From: Sphingomonas sp. PP-CE-3G-477
Lineage (GTDB): Bacteria; Pseudomonadota; Alphaproteobacteria; Sphingomonadales; Sphingomonadaceae
Length of the DNA stretch: 64,000 nucleotides
NCBI RefSeq assembly: GCF_003050745.1
Contig: NZ_QAOF01000009.1
Coordinates: forward strand, 1 to 64,000
Reading direction: 5' to 3'
The translations under genes and the position numbers were made by a program. Each line of letters starts with the position of its first letter. Positions within the stretch are counted from its first letter, which is position 1. This document shows, piece by piece, positions 29,980 through 40,115 of this stretch. The notes beneath the pieces were generated by a model. That model saw nothing but the letters and a program-made list of their open reading frames with translations. It did not search any database and was not told the DNA's origin.

Positions 29980-30846
29980 ATGCCACTGATGCTGGCGCTG
30001 AGCGCCGCCGCCGCGATCGCCGAGCCTGCCGCGACCGCGCCGATGACGCCGTCGGGCCGGTGGAACGTCGATTACGGCGATACGGCCTGCACGCTCGGCC
30101 GGACGTACGGTACCGGCAAGGCCGAGACGGTGCTGGCGATGCGCCAGTTGCCGTTGGGGTCCACGCTCGAGATGATGATCTATACCAACGATCGGAATGG
30201 CGCGATGCGGTTGGGACAGGCGACGATCACGCTTGCGGGGGGCGGATCGGACGAGAGCCGGTACGAGAGTTATCCGACGCAGGCGACGGGCAAGCGGATG
30301 ACGCGGATGCCCGTCGACATCGCGCTGTTCGAGACGCTGCCGGCCAAGACCGGGCCAACGGATACGAACCCGGCCAGCGCGAAGCCGGCCGACGCGGTGC
30401 TGCGGGTCTCGCCGGAGAAGATGCCCGGATGGGCGTTCGTCATGCCCAATGCGAAGGCGGCGTTCGAGGCGTTGGCCAAATGCAACGACGCGACAGTCAA
30501 GCTGTGGGGCATCGATCCGACCGAACGGTCGCGGATCGCCCAGCCGGCGGAGCCGCGATCCCCCGAAAGCTGGGTCACGACCAACGACTATCCGATGAGC
30601 GTCGTCGGCAAGGGCGCGCAAGGGACGTCGACGATCCTGTGGACGATCAGCCTCGACGGACACGCTGTCGATTGCCGTACCGTGGTGACGAGCGGAGAGG
30701 TCGAACTCGACAAGGCGGCCTGTCGGGCGATTGCCGCGCGGGCACGCTATACCCCGGCATTGGGCTTCGACGGCAAGCCGATGATCAGCCACAGCACGCG
30801 CAAAATAACGTGGCGGCTGCCGGGGACGTGGTCCGGCGGCAAGTGA
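29980..30846 (+). CDS. TonB C-terminal domain protein (energy-transducer-like), periplasmic
   Basis: 288 residues. The N-terminus is a short secretion signal (MPLMLALSAAAAIAEPAA) with no retained transmembrane anchor or Pro-rich spanner, unlike classical TonB. The C-terminal about 90 residues carry the TonB_C pattern: GTSTILWTISLDGHAVDCRT, VTSGEVELDKAACRAIAARA and RYTPALGFDGKPM. Such proteins are common beside receptor genes in sphingomonads; none is adjacent here. Role as an energy transducer is uncertain without an anchor. Confidence 0.8.
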   Translation: MPLMLALSAAAAIAEPAATAPMTPSGRWNVDYGDTACTLGRTYGTGKAETVLAMRQLPLGSTLEMMIYTNDRNGAMRLGQATITLAGGGSDESRYESYPTQATGKRMTRMPVDIALFETLPAKTGPTDTNPASAKPADAVLRVSPEKMPGWAFVMPNAKAAFEALAKCNDATVKLWGIDPTERSRIAQPAEPRSPESWVTTNDYPMSVVGKGAQGTSTILWTISLDGHAVDCRTVVTSGEVELDKAACRAIAARARYTPALGFDGKPMISHSTRKITWRLPGTWSGGK

Positions 30847-30853
30847 TCCAAAC

Positions 30854-30895
30854 CGGGTGATCGTGGCGGGGTGATCGTGGCGGGGTGATCGTGGA
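30854..30895. repeat. Three tandem copies of a 14-bp unit
   Basis: GGGGTGATCGTGGC is repeated three times (the first copy starts C instead of G, the last ends A) between the TonB-C gene and the next small gene. Confidence 0.9.
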
Positions 30896-30987
30896 AGGGG
30901 TCTGGCCCGGCATCCCGCGGGGTTGCGCTGCGGTATTGGTGTATTATCTTTATCGTACACATCAACCGGAACGGCACAGAGGGCGAC

Positions 30988-31506
30988 ATGGGCAAGAAGA
31001 AGGACAAGCGGGAGCGCAAGGAGCAGGAACAGGCCGCGGGCAAGCACGGCTGCGAGCCCGGCACCAAACACGGTGCCAAACACGACACCAGCCACGGCAA
31101 CAGCCATGGGGGCTCCGCGCCGCTCGCGGGGATCGCCGCGGCGATCGCGCGACAGATGGGAACGCCCGTCGGTCGGCAGATGATCGCGGCCGGGCTGATG
31201 GCGGCGGCGACGGCGATCTCGAAGCATGACCCAAAGCCGAGCGTGCGGCCCGCCCCGCCGACGCCCCCTGCCCCGCCCTCCCCGCCAGCGGAGCCCGATG
31301 CATCCAAATCCGCACCCGACATGGTTGGCGATCAGGCCAAGCCGCAGGGCGCGAGTCCGTTTGCCGGGGATACGCCCGAGCCGCCGCGTAGCGAGACGAA
31401 CCCGTTGCCGCCTGAATTCGCCAAGGTGCTCGATTCGGTATCTGCGGGACTCGATCGGCTAATCTCGGGGTTCGGCAAGCCGAAGGATACGCCGCCTTCG
31501 ACGTGA
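30988..31506 (+). CDS. Hypothetical Lys/His- and Pro-rich protein
   Basis: 172 residues. The N-terminus is strongly basic (MGKKKDKRERKEQEQAAGKH) followed by repeated His/Gly/Lys units (KHGAKHDTSHGNSHGG), a hydrophobic helix (LAGIAAAIARQMGTPVG then MIAAGLMAAATAI), a proline run and a helical end (FAKVLDSVSAGLDRLISGFG). No family recognised. The His-rich stretch could bind metal (inference). Confidence 0.65.
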   Translation: MGKKKDKRERKEQEQAAGKHGCEPGTKHGAKHDTSHGNSHGGSAPLAGIAAAIARQMGTPVGRQMIAAGLMAAATAISKHDPKPSVRPAPPTPPAPPSPPAEPDASKSAPDMVGDQAKPQGASPFAGDTPEPPRSETNPLPPEFAKVLDSVSAGLDRLISGFGKPKDTPPST

Positions 31507-31566
31507 GGGAACTGCCGTCAGATATCGAGACTGTTCTGGCGAGGCCCCGCTGGAGGATGTAGTTTT

Positions 31567-31600
31567 CCCGTCACGACTTCGGACCCGTCACGACTTCGGA
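31567..31600. repeat. Perfect 17-bp tandem duplication
   Basis: CCCGTCACGACTTCGGA occurs at 31567-31583 and again at 31584-31600. It lies inside the small HTH gene and changes its reading frame. Confidence 0.97.
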
Positions 31601-31723
31601 AGCGCAGCCCTGGTTGATCTCAAGCAGGGCCGCGATCTGGTGATGATAGAGGCCCTGTGCCTGCAGCAGGCGGATCTGGTCGGCCATTTCATGCGTGACG
31701 GTCGGCGATGACTTGCGGTGCAT
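31571..31723 (-). pseudogene. Small HTH protein with C-terminus altered by a 17-bp duplication
   Basis: Starting at ATG 31723 the product reads MHRKSSPTVTHEMADQIRLL and then HHQIAALLEINQG, a short helix-turn-helix protein type in which QIAALxGINQGRVSEV is the norm and the tail usually begins GK(R/L)xPxAPP. A 17-bp perfect tandem duplication (31567-31600) shifts the frame after SEVVTG and ends the protein with PKS. Removing one copy restores SEVVTGKLHPPAGPRQNSLD, ending at 31518, which matches the expected tail. The altered gene may still make a functional HTH; an alternative upstream ATG is at 31759. Confidence 0.6.
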
Positions 31724-31893
31724 CTCGTCCCTTTCATTTGGGACTCGCGCTTTGAGCATCGCCGATATTGGCGGACGAGAGTTGATCCGGTCAGATACTT
31801 ACAGTCGCATCGCATGGCCATCGGTCGACGGCATCGGCGGCTTGCCATCCACCTCTGCGATCCTCAACGGCCTATCGTTTCGTACGCGGGGCG

Positions 31894-33111
31894 TCAGGCA
31901 GCCTTGAAATAGGCGATCGGCGCGCGGCGTCGGTCGCCTTTCGCGACGTACATCGCCTTGTCCGCGCGGGCGATGAGATCGGCGATCGCACCTGCGGTGT
32001 CCCCTTCGACGATGCCGATGCTGACGCCCGGTGCCGCGTCGACCGCCGCCGAGGTCGCCGAGGTCGCCGTCGCCGTGGCCGTGGCCGTCGCGGTCATGAC
32101 CTGTGCGAACTGACTGGCGATGCCGACGCCGATCATCCGCGCCCGTTCGATGCCGACGTCAGGCAGCAGGCAGACGAATTCATCGCCGCCCCAGCGGACG
32201 AGGTGGCCCCGTTTGCCGATCATGGCATGGGCGATGTCGGCGAGCGACCGGAGCGCGGCGTCTCCGGCAGCGTGGCCTTGGGAATCGTTGAGCGCCTTGA
32301 AGTGATCGACGTCGAGCATCATCGCGGTCAATCGTCCCACCGAAGAACGATCCGCCAGCGTCGCCGCGATACGGTCGACGCCCGCGCGGTTCAGGGCGCC
32401 GGTGAGCCAATCGCGCTCCATCTGCTCGCGCAGGGCATTCTGGCCACGCTCGGCCTGGAGGATCAGCAGCGAGAAGACGCGAAAGACGATGAAGGCGATC
32501 TGACCCGCGGCAAGCCAGGCACCGATGTCGTCGTGCATGCCGGTCAGCTGCGTACCGATACGGTCCTCATAGGCAAGCCATGCGCGGCCGACGAACAGCG
32601 GCACCGTGATCGCGAACAGCGTGGCGACGATCCAGCCGGTTTGCAGCGATTCCCGTCGGGCAAGACGCACCGCGGCGATGACGATGACGATGTCGAAGCC
32701 GGCGCGGACGACGCTGAGATAGGCGACGCGGAAGTGGAAATACGCCGGGTCTCCACTGACCACCAACGGCACGGCGATGACGGCGGCGATCGTCAGCAAT
32801 GGCGTCAGGCGAGCGTCGGGGCGTGCGAACCGGAGTACCGCGCTGGCGATCAGCGCATAGCCAATCACCGCGGCTGGGTTCCCCGCGTTCGGCGCCCATG
32901 CGATGCCGATATGGTCGTTCAGGACCGCCATCATCGTCCCGAACCCGACGACGAGATGCCCGCCGCCCCACAACGCGGCCCAATCGCCGAACCGGCCGGT
33001 CGCGACCGGCGCGAGGTGGACGATCCCAGCGACGAGCATGCCAAGCGCCGCAACGACGTAGAGAGTAGTGAGATCGAGCGCCACGGACACCTGCTTGTTC
33101 GTTCGTTTCAC
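31894..33111 (-). CDS. Membrane diguanylate cyclase (GGDEF)
   Basis: 405 residues. About six to seven hydrophobic helices occupy residues 12-225 (VALDLTTLYVVAALGMLVAG, LLTIAAVIAVPLVVSG and others). The C-terminal domain has DWLTGALNRAG, MMLDVDHFKALNDSQGHAAGD and the active site WGGDEF (G308-F312). No RxxD inhibitory site precedes it. A Thr-Ala repeat (MTATATATATAT then SATSAAV) interrupts the domain between the active site and the last strand; it comes from a hexanucleotide repeat at about 32051-32097. Predicted c-di-GMP synthesis at the membrane. Confidence 0.9.
   Translation of the reverse strand: MKRTNKQVSVALDLTTLYVVAALGMLVAGIVHLAPVATGRFGDWAALWGGGHLVVGFGTMMAVLNDHIGIAWAPNAGNPAAVIGYALIASAVLRFARPDARLTPLLTIAAVIAVPLVVSGDPAYFHFRVAYLSVVRAGFDIVIVIAAVRLARRESLQTGWIVATLFAITVPLFVGRAWLAYEDRIGTQLTGMHDDIGAWLAAGQIAFIVFRVFSLLILQAERGQNALREQMERDWLTGALNRAGVDRIAATLADRSSVGRLTAMMLDVDHFKALNDSQGHAAGDAALRSLADIAHAMIGKRGHLVRWGGDEFVCLLPDVGIERARMIGVGIASQFAQVMTATATATATATSATSAAVDAAPGVSIGIVEGDTAGAIADLIARADKAMYVAKGDRRRAPIAYFKAA
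32051..32097. repeat. Hexanucleotide-type microsatellite in the GGDEF gene
   Basis: Successive gccgtc/gccgtg/gaggtc units on the plus strand encode the Thr-Ala repeat of the diguanylate cyclase. Because the unit is six bases, length change would add or remove two residues without a frameshift. Confidence 0.75.
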
Positions 33112-33658
33112 GCGCTACTAGGTTGGCTTTGCTAAGGAATAGTTTGATTTAAGTTGTTTTTTTGCGCGCGGGGTCCGCGTCGGCGGTCGCGTTCGGACGC
33201 GTGGAAGCGTGGCCGGGATCCTGTCGGCGTGGCGACGGTCGGAGTGCGGGCTTTTCCACGGTCATTCGTCTGTCGGGTTGCGTTCCGGCGGACGTTTTTG
33301 GATGTCTCTGAGCGTGAAGGACGGTTCGTAATGCGACATCTGCCAGAATACCGGCATCGTGTCGGGCGTGTGCGGTACGTTTGAGATGCAGCGTGGACGG
33401 CAGGGGGGCGATGCATCGCCGGGCCGACCACAGTTGCTTCTCCGCAAAGGCGGAGTATGGCGCCCGGCGTTCTAGAGAGCGCGGGAACATCGGGGGTCCG
33501 ACCGACCGACGGGTTGCGCTGCTCATGGGTATAGATCGTAGGGAAATTGTGTTGGCCGGACAGGGGCAAAGCCCCTGTCGTCGGACGCGGCTTTTGGCCG
33601 CGCCGGCCGATCCGACCGCTTAGGGCTCGGCCGTAGCTTGCGCTACGGCCTTGCGCGG
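33112..33658. other. 547-base region without a supported gene
   Basis: Lies between two minus-strand genes. It is Arg/Ser/Pro-frame DNA with no believable start or family. At its left end are 'gtttttttgcgcgcgg'-like AT tracts that could hold the GGDEF gene promoter. At the right it carries a small GGGGCAAAGCCCC hairpin and the palindrome at 33629-33650. Confidence 0.6.
33629..33650 (-). terminator. Hairpin after lpdA
   Basis: GGCCGTAGC (33629-33637) pairs perfectly with GCTACGGCC (33642-33650) around a 4-base loop, 9 bases past the lpdA stop. No T-run follows, so it is a weak intrinsic terminator or a 3' stabilising stem. Confidence 0.5.
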
Positions 33659-35065
<1,407 letters not shown>

Positions 35066-35066
35066 G

Positions 35067-35426
35067 TTATGCTCCAGCGGGGAACGGCTTACTGCGTTCG
35101 CCGTCCTTGGTTATCGTTGTGATGTGGCCTTCGAAGCCACCACCGGCCAACACTGCGATCAGGCGGTCGGCGATGGCATCCGGATGCACGCGGTTCAGTC
35201 GATTATATAGTATCGCGCGGGGCGCAGGGTAACCACGGTTGAAGATCAGGTCGCCGAAGTCGCGGTCGTCCGTGATCAATATGAGCGCCGCGATATCGCC
35301 TCGCGCCAGTATCTCCGGATCCTTTGCGCCGCGCGATGTTTCCCGGATCCATTCGACGGCGTGACCAGCACTTCGCAACCGCGCGACGACAACCGGATGC
35401 TGGTTTTCGTCGGCGAGCAGATGCAC
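35067..35426 (-). CDS. DUF5615 PIN-like protein, putative toxin
   Basis: 119 residues. MHLLADENQHPVVVARLRSA followed by HAVEWI and LITDDRDFGDLIFNRG match the DUF5615 family: acidic residues D6/E7 and the DDRDFG motif form a PIN-like metal site. Such proteins pair with DUF433 antitoxins and are thought to be RNases. The ATG at 35426 is three bases after the DUF433 stop, and the stop is one base from lpdA. It sits inside the 2-oxoglutarate dehydrogenase operon. Confidence 0.88.
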   Translation of the reverse strand: MHLLADENQHPVVVARLRSAGHAVEWIRETSRGAKDPEILARGDIAALILITDDRDFGDLIFNRGYPAPRAILYNRLNRVHPDAIADRLIAVLAGGGFEGHITTITKDGERSKPFPAGA

Positions 35427-35429
35427 CCG

Positions 35430-35666
35430 TCAGGCCGCTTTGCGCTGCGCCGCGACCGTCGAGTCGACCAGCAGGTCTCGCGCGAACGCGATCGCTGCAC
35501 GGACGTCATCCTCGGTGATATGATCGAAGGCGGCGAGAACATCGGTGATGCTCGCACCGTCTTCGAAATATTCGAGGATCAGCTCGACCGATATCCGCGT
35601 ACCCTTCACCACGGGCTTGCCGCCCAGGATTTCAGGGTCCGAATGGATATGGTCGCGCCAGTTCAT
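35430..35666 (-). CDS. DUF433 protein, putative antitoxin
   Basis: 78 residues. HSDPEILGGKPVVKGTRI then VELILEYFEDGASITDVLAA is the DUF433 signature, a winged-helix DNA-binding fold, and the C-terminal helix (AAIAFARDLLVDSTVAAQ) is typical. It normally precedes and neutralises the DUF5615 product. It starts only seven bases after the odhB stop. Confidence 0.9.
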   Translation of the reverse strand: MNWRDHIHSDPEILGGKPVVKGTRISVELILEYFEDGASITDVLAAFDHITEDDVRAAIAFARDLLVDSTVAAQRKAA

Positions 35667-35673
35667 CGCTACC

Positions 35674-36924
35674 TCACAGGTCGATCAGGATACGGGTCGG
35701 ATCCTCGATAGCATTTTTCAGCGCCACCAGGAACGTCACGGCTTCGCGGCCGTCGATCAGGCGGTGGTCGTAGCTGAGCGCGAGGTACATCATCGGGCGG
35801 ATGACGATCTGGCCGTTGACGACGACCGGGCGCTCCTCGATGCGGTGGAGGCCCAGCACGGCCGACTGCGGCGGATTGATGATCGGGGTCGACATCAGCG
35901 AGCCGAACACGCCGCCGTTCGAGATCGTGAAGGTGCCGCCCTTCATCTCGTCCATCTTGAGCGCGCCTTCCTTGGCGCGCTTGCCGAAGTCGCCGATCGT
36001 CTTCTCGATCGTCGCGACCGACATCTGGTCGGCATCGCGGATCACGGGGACGACGAGGCCGCCCGGCGACGAGACCGCGACCGAGATGTCGGCGTAATCG
36101 TGATAGACGATGTCGTCGCCGTCGATCGATGCGTTGACCGACGGGATGTCGCGCAGCGCCATGGTCGCGGCCTTCACGAAGAAGCCCATGAAGCCTAACC
36201 GGACGCCGTGCTTCTTCTCGAACAGGTCCTTGTACTTGGCGCGCGCCTCGATCACCGCGGTCATGTCGACGTCGTTGAACGTCGTCAGCATGGCAGCCGT
36301 GTTCTGCGCTTCCTTGAGGCGCTTGGCGATCGTCTGGCGGAGGCGCGTCATGCGGACGCGTTCTTCACCGCGACCCGATCCGGCGGCAGGGGCTGCGGCC
36401 GGTGCGGGCGCTGCGGCGGGCGCCGGTGCGGGCTTGCTCGACGCGGCGGCGGTCACGTCTTCCTTGGTGATGCGACCGTCTCGGCCGGTGCCCTTGACCG
36501 TGCCGGGGTCGACGCCGTGCTCGAGCACCGCGCGGCGGACCGACGGGGAGAGCGCAGCGGGTGAATCGCTGGTGCCGGCACCGGGCTGGTCGCCGTAACC
36601 TGCGCCGGACTCGTCCTTCGCAGGAGCGGCGGGCGTTGCGGTCGCGGCCGGCTCTGGCGCCTTGGCGGGCGCGGCGGCGGCGCCATCACCGGAGTCGATC
36701 GTGGCGAGCATCGCGCCGACCTGCACGGTGTCGCCGACGGCAACGGCGTGCTGGCCCATGACGCCGGCGACCGGCGACGGGACCTCGACCGAGACCTTGT
36801 CGGTCTCGAGGCTTGCAATCGGCTCGTCGACCGCGACGGGATCGCCGGGCTGCTTCAGCCACTCGCCGAGGGTGGCTTCGGTGATCGATTCACCCAGGAC
36901 GGGGACGGTGACTTCGGTTGCCAT
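35674..36924 (-). CDS. odhB: Dihydrolipoyllysine succinyltransferase (E2 of 2-oxoglutarate dehydrogenase)
   Basis: 416 residues. Lipoyl domain at the N-terminus with K43 in [10 protein letters not shown]; Ala/Pro-rich linkers; a peripheral-subunit-binding domain ([20 protein letters not shown]); and the catalytic domain ending in [16 protein letters not shown] with the active-site histidine. It transfers succinyl groups to CoA in the TCA cycle. It is one gene downstream of sucA, separated by a family B repeat. Symbol sucB is equivalent. Confidence 0.96.
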   Translation of the reverse strand: MATEVTVPVLGESITEATLGEWLKQPGDPVAVDEPIASLETDKVSVEVPSPVAGVMGQHAVAVGDTVQVGAMLATIDSGDGAAAAPAKAPEPAATATPAAPAKDESGAGYGDQPGAGTSDSPAALSPSVRRAVLEHGVDPGTVKGTGRDGRITKEDVTAAASSKPAPAPAAAPAPAAAPAAGSGRGEERVRMTRLRQTIAKRLKEAQNTAAMLTTFNDVDMTAVIEARAKYKDLFEKKHGVRLGFMGFFVKAATMALRDIPSVNASIDGDDIVYHDYADISVAVSSPGGLVVPVIRDADQMSVATIEKTIGDFGKRAKEGALKMDEMKGGTFTISNGGVFGSLMSTPIINPPQSAVLGLHRIEERPVVVNGQIVIRPMMYLALSYDHRLIDGREAVTFLVALKNAIEDPTRILIDL

Positions 36925-36942
36925 GTTTGCTTCTACCTTTTG

Positions 36943-37009
36943 TGCTCCTGCGGACGCAGGGGCCTAGGGTTACTCTGCCGGACCCTGGGTTCCTGCTTTC
37001 GCAGGAATA
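36943..37009. repeat. Family B palindromic repeat between sucA and odhB
   Basis: TGCTCCTGCGGACGCAGGGGCC at the left and GGTTCCTGCTTTCGCAGGAA at the right form two small hairpins that also partly pair with each other. It may tune the sucA/odhB transcript ratio (inference). Confidence 0.65.
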
Positions 37010-37025
37010 CAGGGTCCGGGTTCAA

Positions 37026-39959
37026 TCAGTTTGCGCGGGTGCGGCGGATTTCGTCGCGGACGGAGTGGCCGAGCGCGTCGGCGACGAGCGCGCCCTGTTC
37101 GGCCTGGTGACGCTTCATCAGGCCGGTCGCGGGCGATGCCGAGGCGTTGCGGCCCGCATAGCGCGCGCGCTTCACGCGGGAGTCGACCGTTGCCAGCGCC
37201 TCCTCGATCAGCGGCTCGACGAAGAACCAGTAGCCGTTGTTCTTCGGCTCTTCCTGCGCCCAGACGATCTCTTCCAGGTTCGGCATCCGTGCGACGCGCT
37301 CGGCGATCGGGTTGCCGGGGAAGGGATAGAGCTGTTCGACGCGGACGATCTGCGTGTCGGTGTCGCCCGCCGCGTCGCGTGCCTCGATCAGGTCGTACGC
37401 GACCTTGCCGGTGCACAGGACCAGACGCTTCGTGTCGACGTCGGCGGCCGGATTGGTATCCGACAACAGGCGACGGAAGTGGCTGTCGCCCTGGAAATCC
37501 TCCGCATTCGAAACCGCCAGCTTGTGGCGCAGTAACGACTTCGGCGTCATCACGATCAGCGGCTTGCGGAAGTTGCGGTGCATCTGCCGGCGGAGCAGGT
37601 GGAAATAATTCGCCGGGCTGGTGCAGTTCGCGACCTGGATGTTGTCGTCGGCGCACGATTGCAGGAAGCGCTCGGGACGTGCCGAGCTATGCTCAGGCCC
37701 CTGCCCTTCATAGCCGTGCGGGAGCAGCATCACGAGGCCGTTGGCGCGAAGCCACTTCGACTCGCCCGACGTGATGAACTGATCGATCATGATTTGCGCG
37801 CCGTTGACGAAATCGCCGAACTGCGCCTCCCAGAGGACCAAAGTCTTCGGGTCGGCGAGCGCATAGCCATATTCAAAGCCGAGCACGCCGTACTCGGACA
37901 GCGGACTGTCGAGCACTTCGAAACGGCCGTGCTCGATCTCCTGCAACGGCACGTACTTGTGCTCGTCGGTCTGGTCGACCCAGACGGCATGACGCTGCGA
38001 GAAGGTGCCGCGGCCCGAATCCTGGCCGGACAGACGGACGCCGTACCCTTCCGAGAGCAGGCCGCCGAACGCGAGTGCTTCGCCGGTCGCCCAGTCGAAG
38101 ACCTTGCCCGACTTGAACATCTCGCGCTTGGCATCGATCACGCGGTTGAGCGTCTTGTGGATCTTCACGCTGTCGGGGATCGTCGTCAGCGTGCGGCCGA
38201 GCGAGTCGAACAGCTTCTGGCTGAGGCCGGTCTCGACGTTGCGACGCGCCGACGCGCCATCGGTGGGCGCGCTGAGGCCGGTCCAGCGACCGCCGAACCA
38301 GTCGGCCTTGTTCGGCTTGTACGACGACCCGGCTTCGAACTCGCCCTCGAGACGGAGCGTGAACTGCTTCACGTTCTCATCGATCCAAGGCTGGTCGATC
38401 ACGCCTTCCTTGATCAGGCGATCGCCGTACACCGACGAGACGCCTGGGTGCTTGCGGATGATGTCATACATCAGCGGCTGCGTGAACGACGGCTCGTCGC
38501 CCTCATTGTGACCAAAGCGGCGATAGCACCACATGTCGATCACGATGTCGCGGTGGAACTTCTGGCGGAATTCCATCGCCATCTTGGTTGCGAAGGTGAC
38601 CGCCTCGGGATCGTCGCCGTTGACGTGGAAGACCGGCGCCTGGACGCCCTTGGCGACATCCGACGGGTAAGGCGACGAGCGCGCGAACTGCGGCGAGGTC
38701 GTGAAGCCGACCTGGTTGTTGATGATGAAGTGGACGCAACCGCCGGTGTTGTAGCCGCGGATGCCGGAGAAGCCGAGGCACTCCCAGACGATCCCCTGCC
38801 CCGCGAACGCCGCGTCGCCGTGGATCAGCACGGGCAGGCTGGCGACATGGTCCTTGAGGTCGTTGTTGAGCGTCTGGATCGCGCGCGTCTTGCCGAGCAC
38901 GACCGGGTCGGCGGCTTCGAGATGCGACGGGTTGGCGACCAAGCTCATGTGAACCTTGTGGCCGTCGAACTCACGATCGGTGCTGGTGCCGAGGTGATAC
39001 TTGACGTCGCCCGAACCGCCGATGTCGTCGGGGTTGGCCGAACCACCGGCGAATTCGTGGAAGATCACGCGCAACGGCTTGGCCATCACGTTGGCGAGCA
39101 CGTTGAGGCGACCGCGATGCGCCATGCCGATGACGAGCTCGCGCACGCCCATCTGGCCGCCATATTTGATCACGCTCTCAAGCGCGGGGATCATCGATTC
39201 GCCGCCGTCGAGGCCGAAGCGCTTCGTGCCGACATACTTCTTGCCGAGGAATTTCTCCCACTGCTCGGCCTCGATCACCTTGGTGAGGATCGCCTTCTTG
39301 CCGTCGATGGAGAATTCGATCGCCTTGTCCTGGCCCTCCATGCGCTCCTGGAGGAAGCGGCGCTCCTCGACGTCGGAGATGTGCATGTATTCGAGGCCGA
39401 CATTGCCGCAGTAATTCTTGCGCAACGTGTCGACGAGCTCGCGGATCGAGACCCATTCGAAGCCCATCGTGCCGCCGAGATAGACCTTCCGGTCGATGTC
39501 GGCGTCGGAGAACCCGTGATATTCGGTCTTCAGATCCTCGGGCATCTCGCGCTTCGAAAGGCCGAGCGGATCGAGGTTCGCGGCGAGGTGACCACGGACA
39601 CGGTAGGTGCGGACGAGCAGCTGCGCGCGGATCGCGTCGGCCGCGGCCTTGGCGATCTCTTCCTTCGAGACGGGCGCGGGCGCTGCTGCTGCGGGGGCTG
39701 GTTTCCCCTTTGCGGGCTTGGGCGCGGGCTCCATCTGGGTCGGATCGAGCGCTGCGGTCAGGTCGTCCGTGGTGGTGAGCGGCCAGCGGGCGCTCTCCCA
39801 GCTCGGGCCCTGCGCGGAGCCTTCGAGACCTTCGAAGAACGCGCGCCAACCGGATTCGACCGAGGCCGGGTCCGCGTTGAACTTGGCGTAGAGCGTCTCC
39901 ACGAACGCCGGGCTGACGCCGGCTGCGATATCGCTGAAATCCTGGCCTTCGTAGCCCAT
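37026..39959 (-). CDS. sucA: 2-oxoglutarate dehydrogenase E1
   Basis: 977 residues from ATG 39959 (MGYEGQDFSDIAAGVSPAF), which has AAGGAC upstream; the longer frame would begin in a repeat. Thiamine diphosphate/transketolase-like blocks are visible: MGMAHRGRLNVL-type GMAHRGRLNVLANVMAKPL, HGDAAFAGQGIVWE, and CYRRFGHNEGDEPSFTQPLM. The C-terminal half includes EHSSARPERFLQ and VLCTGKVAYDL. It decarboxylates 2-oxoglutarate and passes the succinyl unit to OdhB. Confidence 0.97.
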   Translation of the reverse strand: MGYEGQDFSDIAAGVSPAFVETLYAKFNADPASVESGWRAFFEGLEGSAQGPSWESARWPLTTTDDLTAALDPTQMEPAPKPAKGKPAPAAAAPAPVSKEEIAKAAADAIRAQLLVRTYRVRGHLAANLDPLGLSKREMPEDLKTEYHGFSDADIDRKVYLGGTMGFEWVSIRELVDTLRKNYCGNVGLEYMHISDVEERRFLQERMEGQDKAIEFSIDGKKAILTKVIEAEQWEKFLGKKYVGTKRFGLDGGESMIPALESVIKYGGQMGVRELVIGMAHRGRLNVLANVMAKPLRVIFHEFAGGSANPDDIGGSGDVKYHLGTSTDREFDGHKVHMSLVANPSHLEAADPVVLGKTRAIQTLNNDLKDHVASLPVLIHGDAAFAGQGIVWECLGFSGIRGYNTGGCVHFIINNQVGFTTSPQFARSSPYPSDVAKGVQAPVFHVNGDDPEAVTFATKMAMEFRQKFHRDIVIDMWCYRRFGHNEGDEPSFTQPLMYDIIRKHPGVSSVYGDRLIKEGVIDQPWIDENVKQFTLRLEGEFEAGSSYKPNKADWFGGRWTGLSAPTDGASARRNVETGLSQKLFDSLGRTLTTIPDSVKIHKTLNRVIDAKREMFKSGKVFDWATGEALAFGGLLSEGYGVRLSGQDSGRGTFSQRHAVWVDQTDEHKYVPLQEIEHGRFEVLDSPLSEYGVLGFEYGYALADPKTLVLWEAQFGDFVNGAQIMIDQFITSGESKWLRANGLVMLLPHGYEGQGPEHSSARPERFLQSCADDNIQVANCTSPANYFHLLRRQMHRNFRKPLIVMTPKSLLRHKLAVSNAEDFQGDSHFRRLLSDTNPAADVDTKRLVLCTGKVAYDLIEARDAAGDTDTQIVRVEQLYPFPGNPIAERVARMPNLEEIVWAQEEPKNNGYWFFVEPLIEEALATVDSRVKRARYAGRNASASPATGLMKRHQAEQGALVADALGHSVRDEIRRTRAN

Positions 39960-39966
39960 GTCGTTC

Positions 39967-40107
39967 GTCCTTATCCCTTCTCCCGCTGGGAGAAGGAGGG
40001 GCTCGCCCACAATTGCGGGCGAGAGGATGAGGGTGATCGGCGCCCATCGCCCTCACCCTTCCGCTACCTTATAGGCAGCTCCCTCCCTCTCCCGATGGGA
40101 GAGGGAG
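39967..40107. repeat. Palindromic repeat cluster between sucD and sucA
   Basis: CTTCTCCCGCTGGGAGAAG near 39963-39981 and a perfect 11-bp hairpin CTCCCTCTCCC/GGGAGAGGGAG at 40083-40107 flank a segment with further complementarity (gatgagggtga / tcaccctt). It separates sucD from sucA and contains no gene. Confidence 0.65.
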
Positions 40108-40115
40108 CAGTTAGT

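Noticed and set aside
33629..33650. Strong intrinsic terminator after lpdA
   Set aside because: The stem is perfect but there is no T-run, so it was kept only as a moderate-confidence hairpin.
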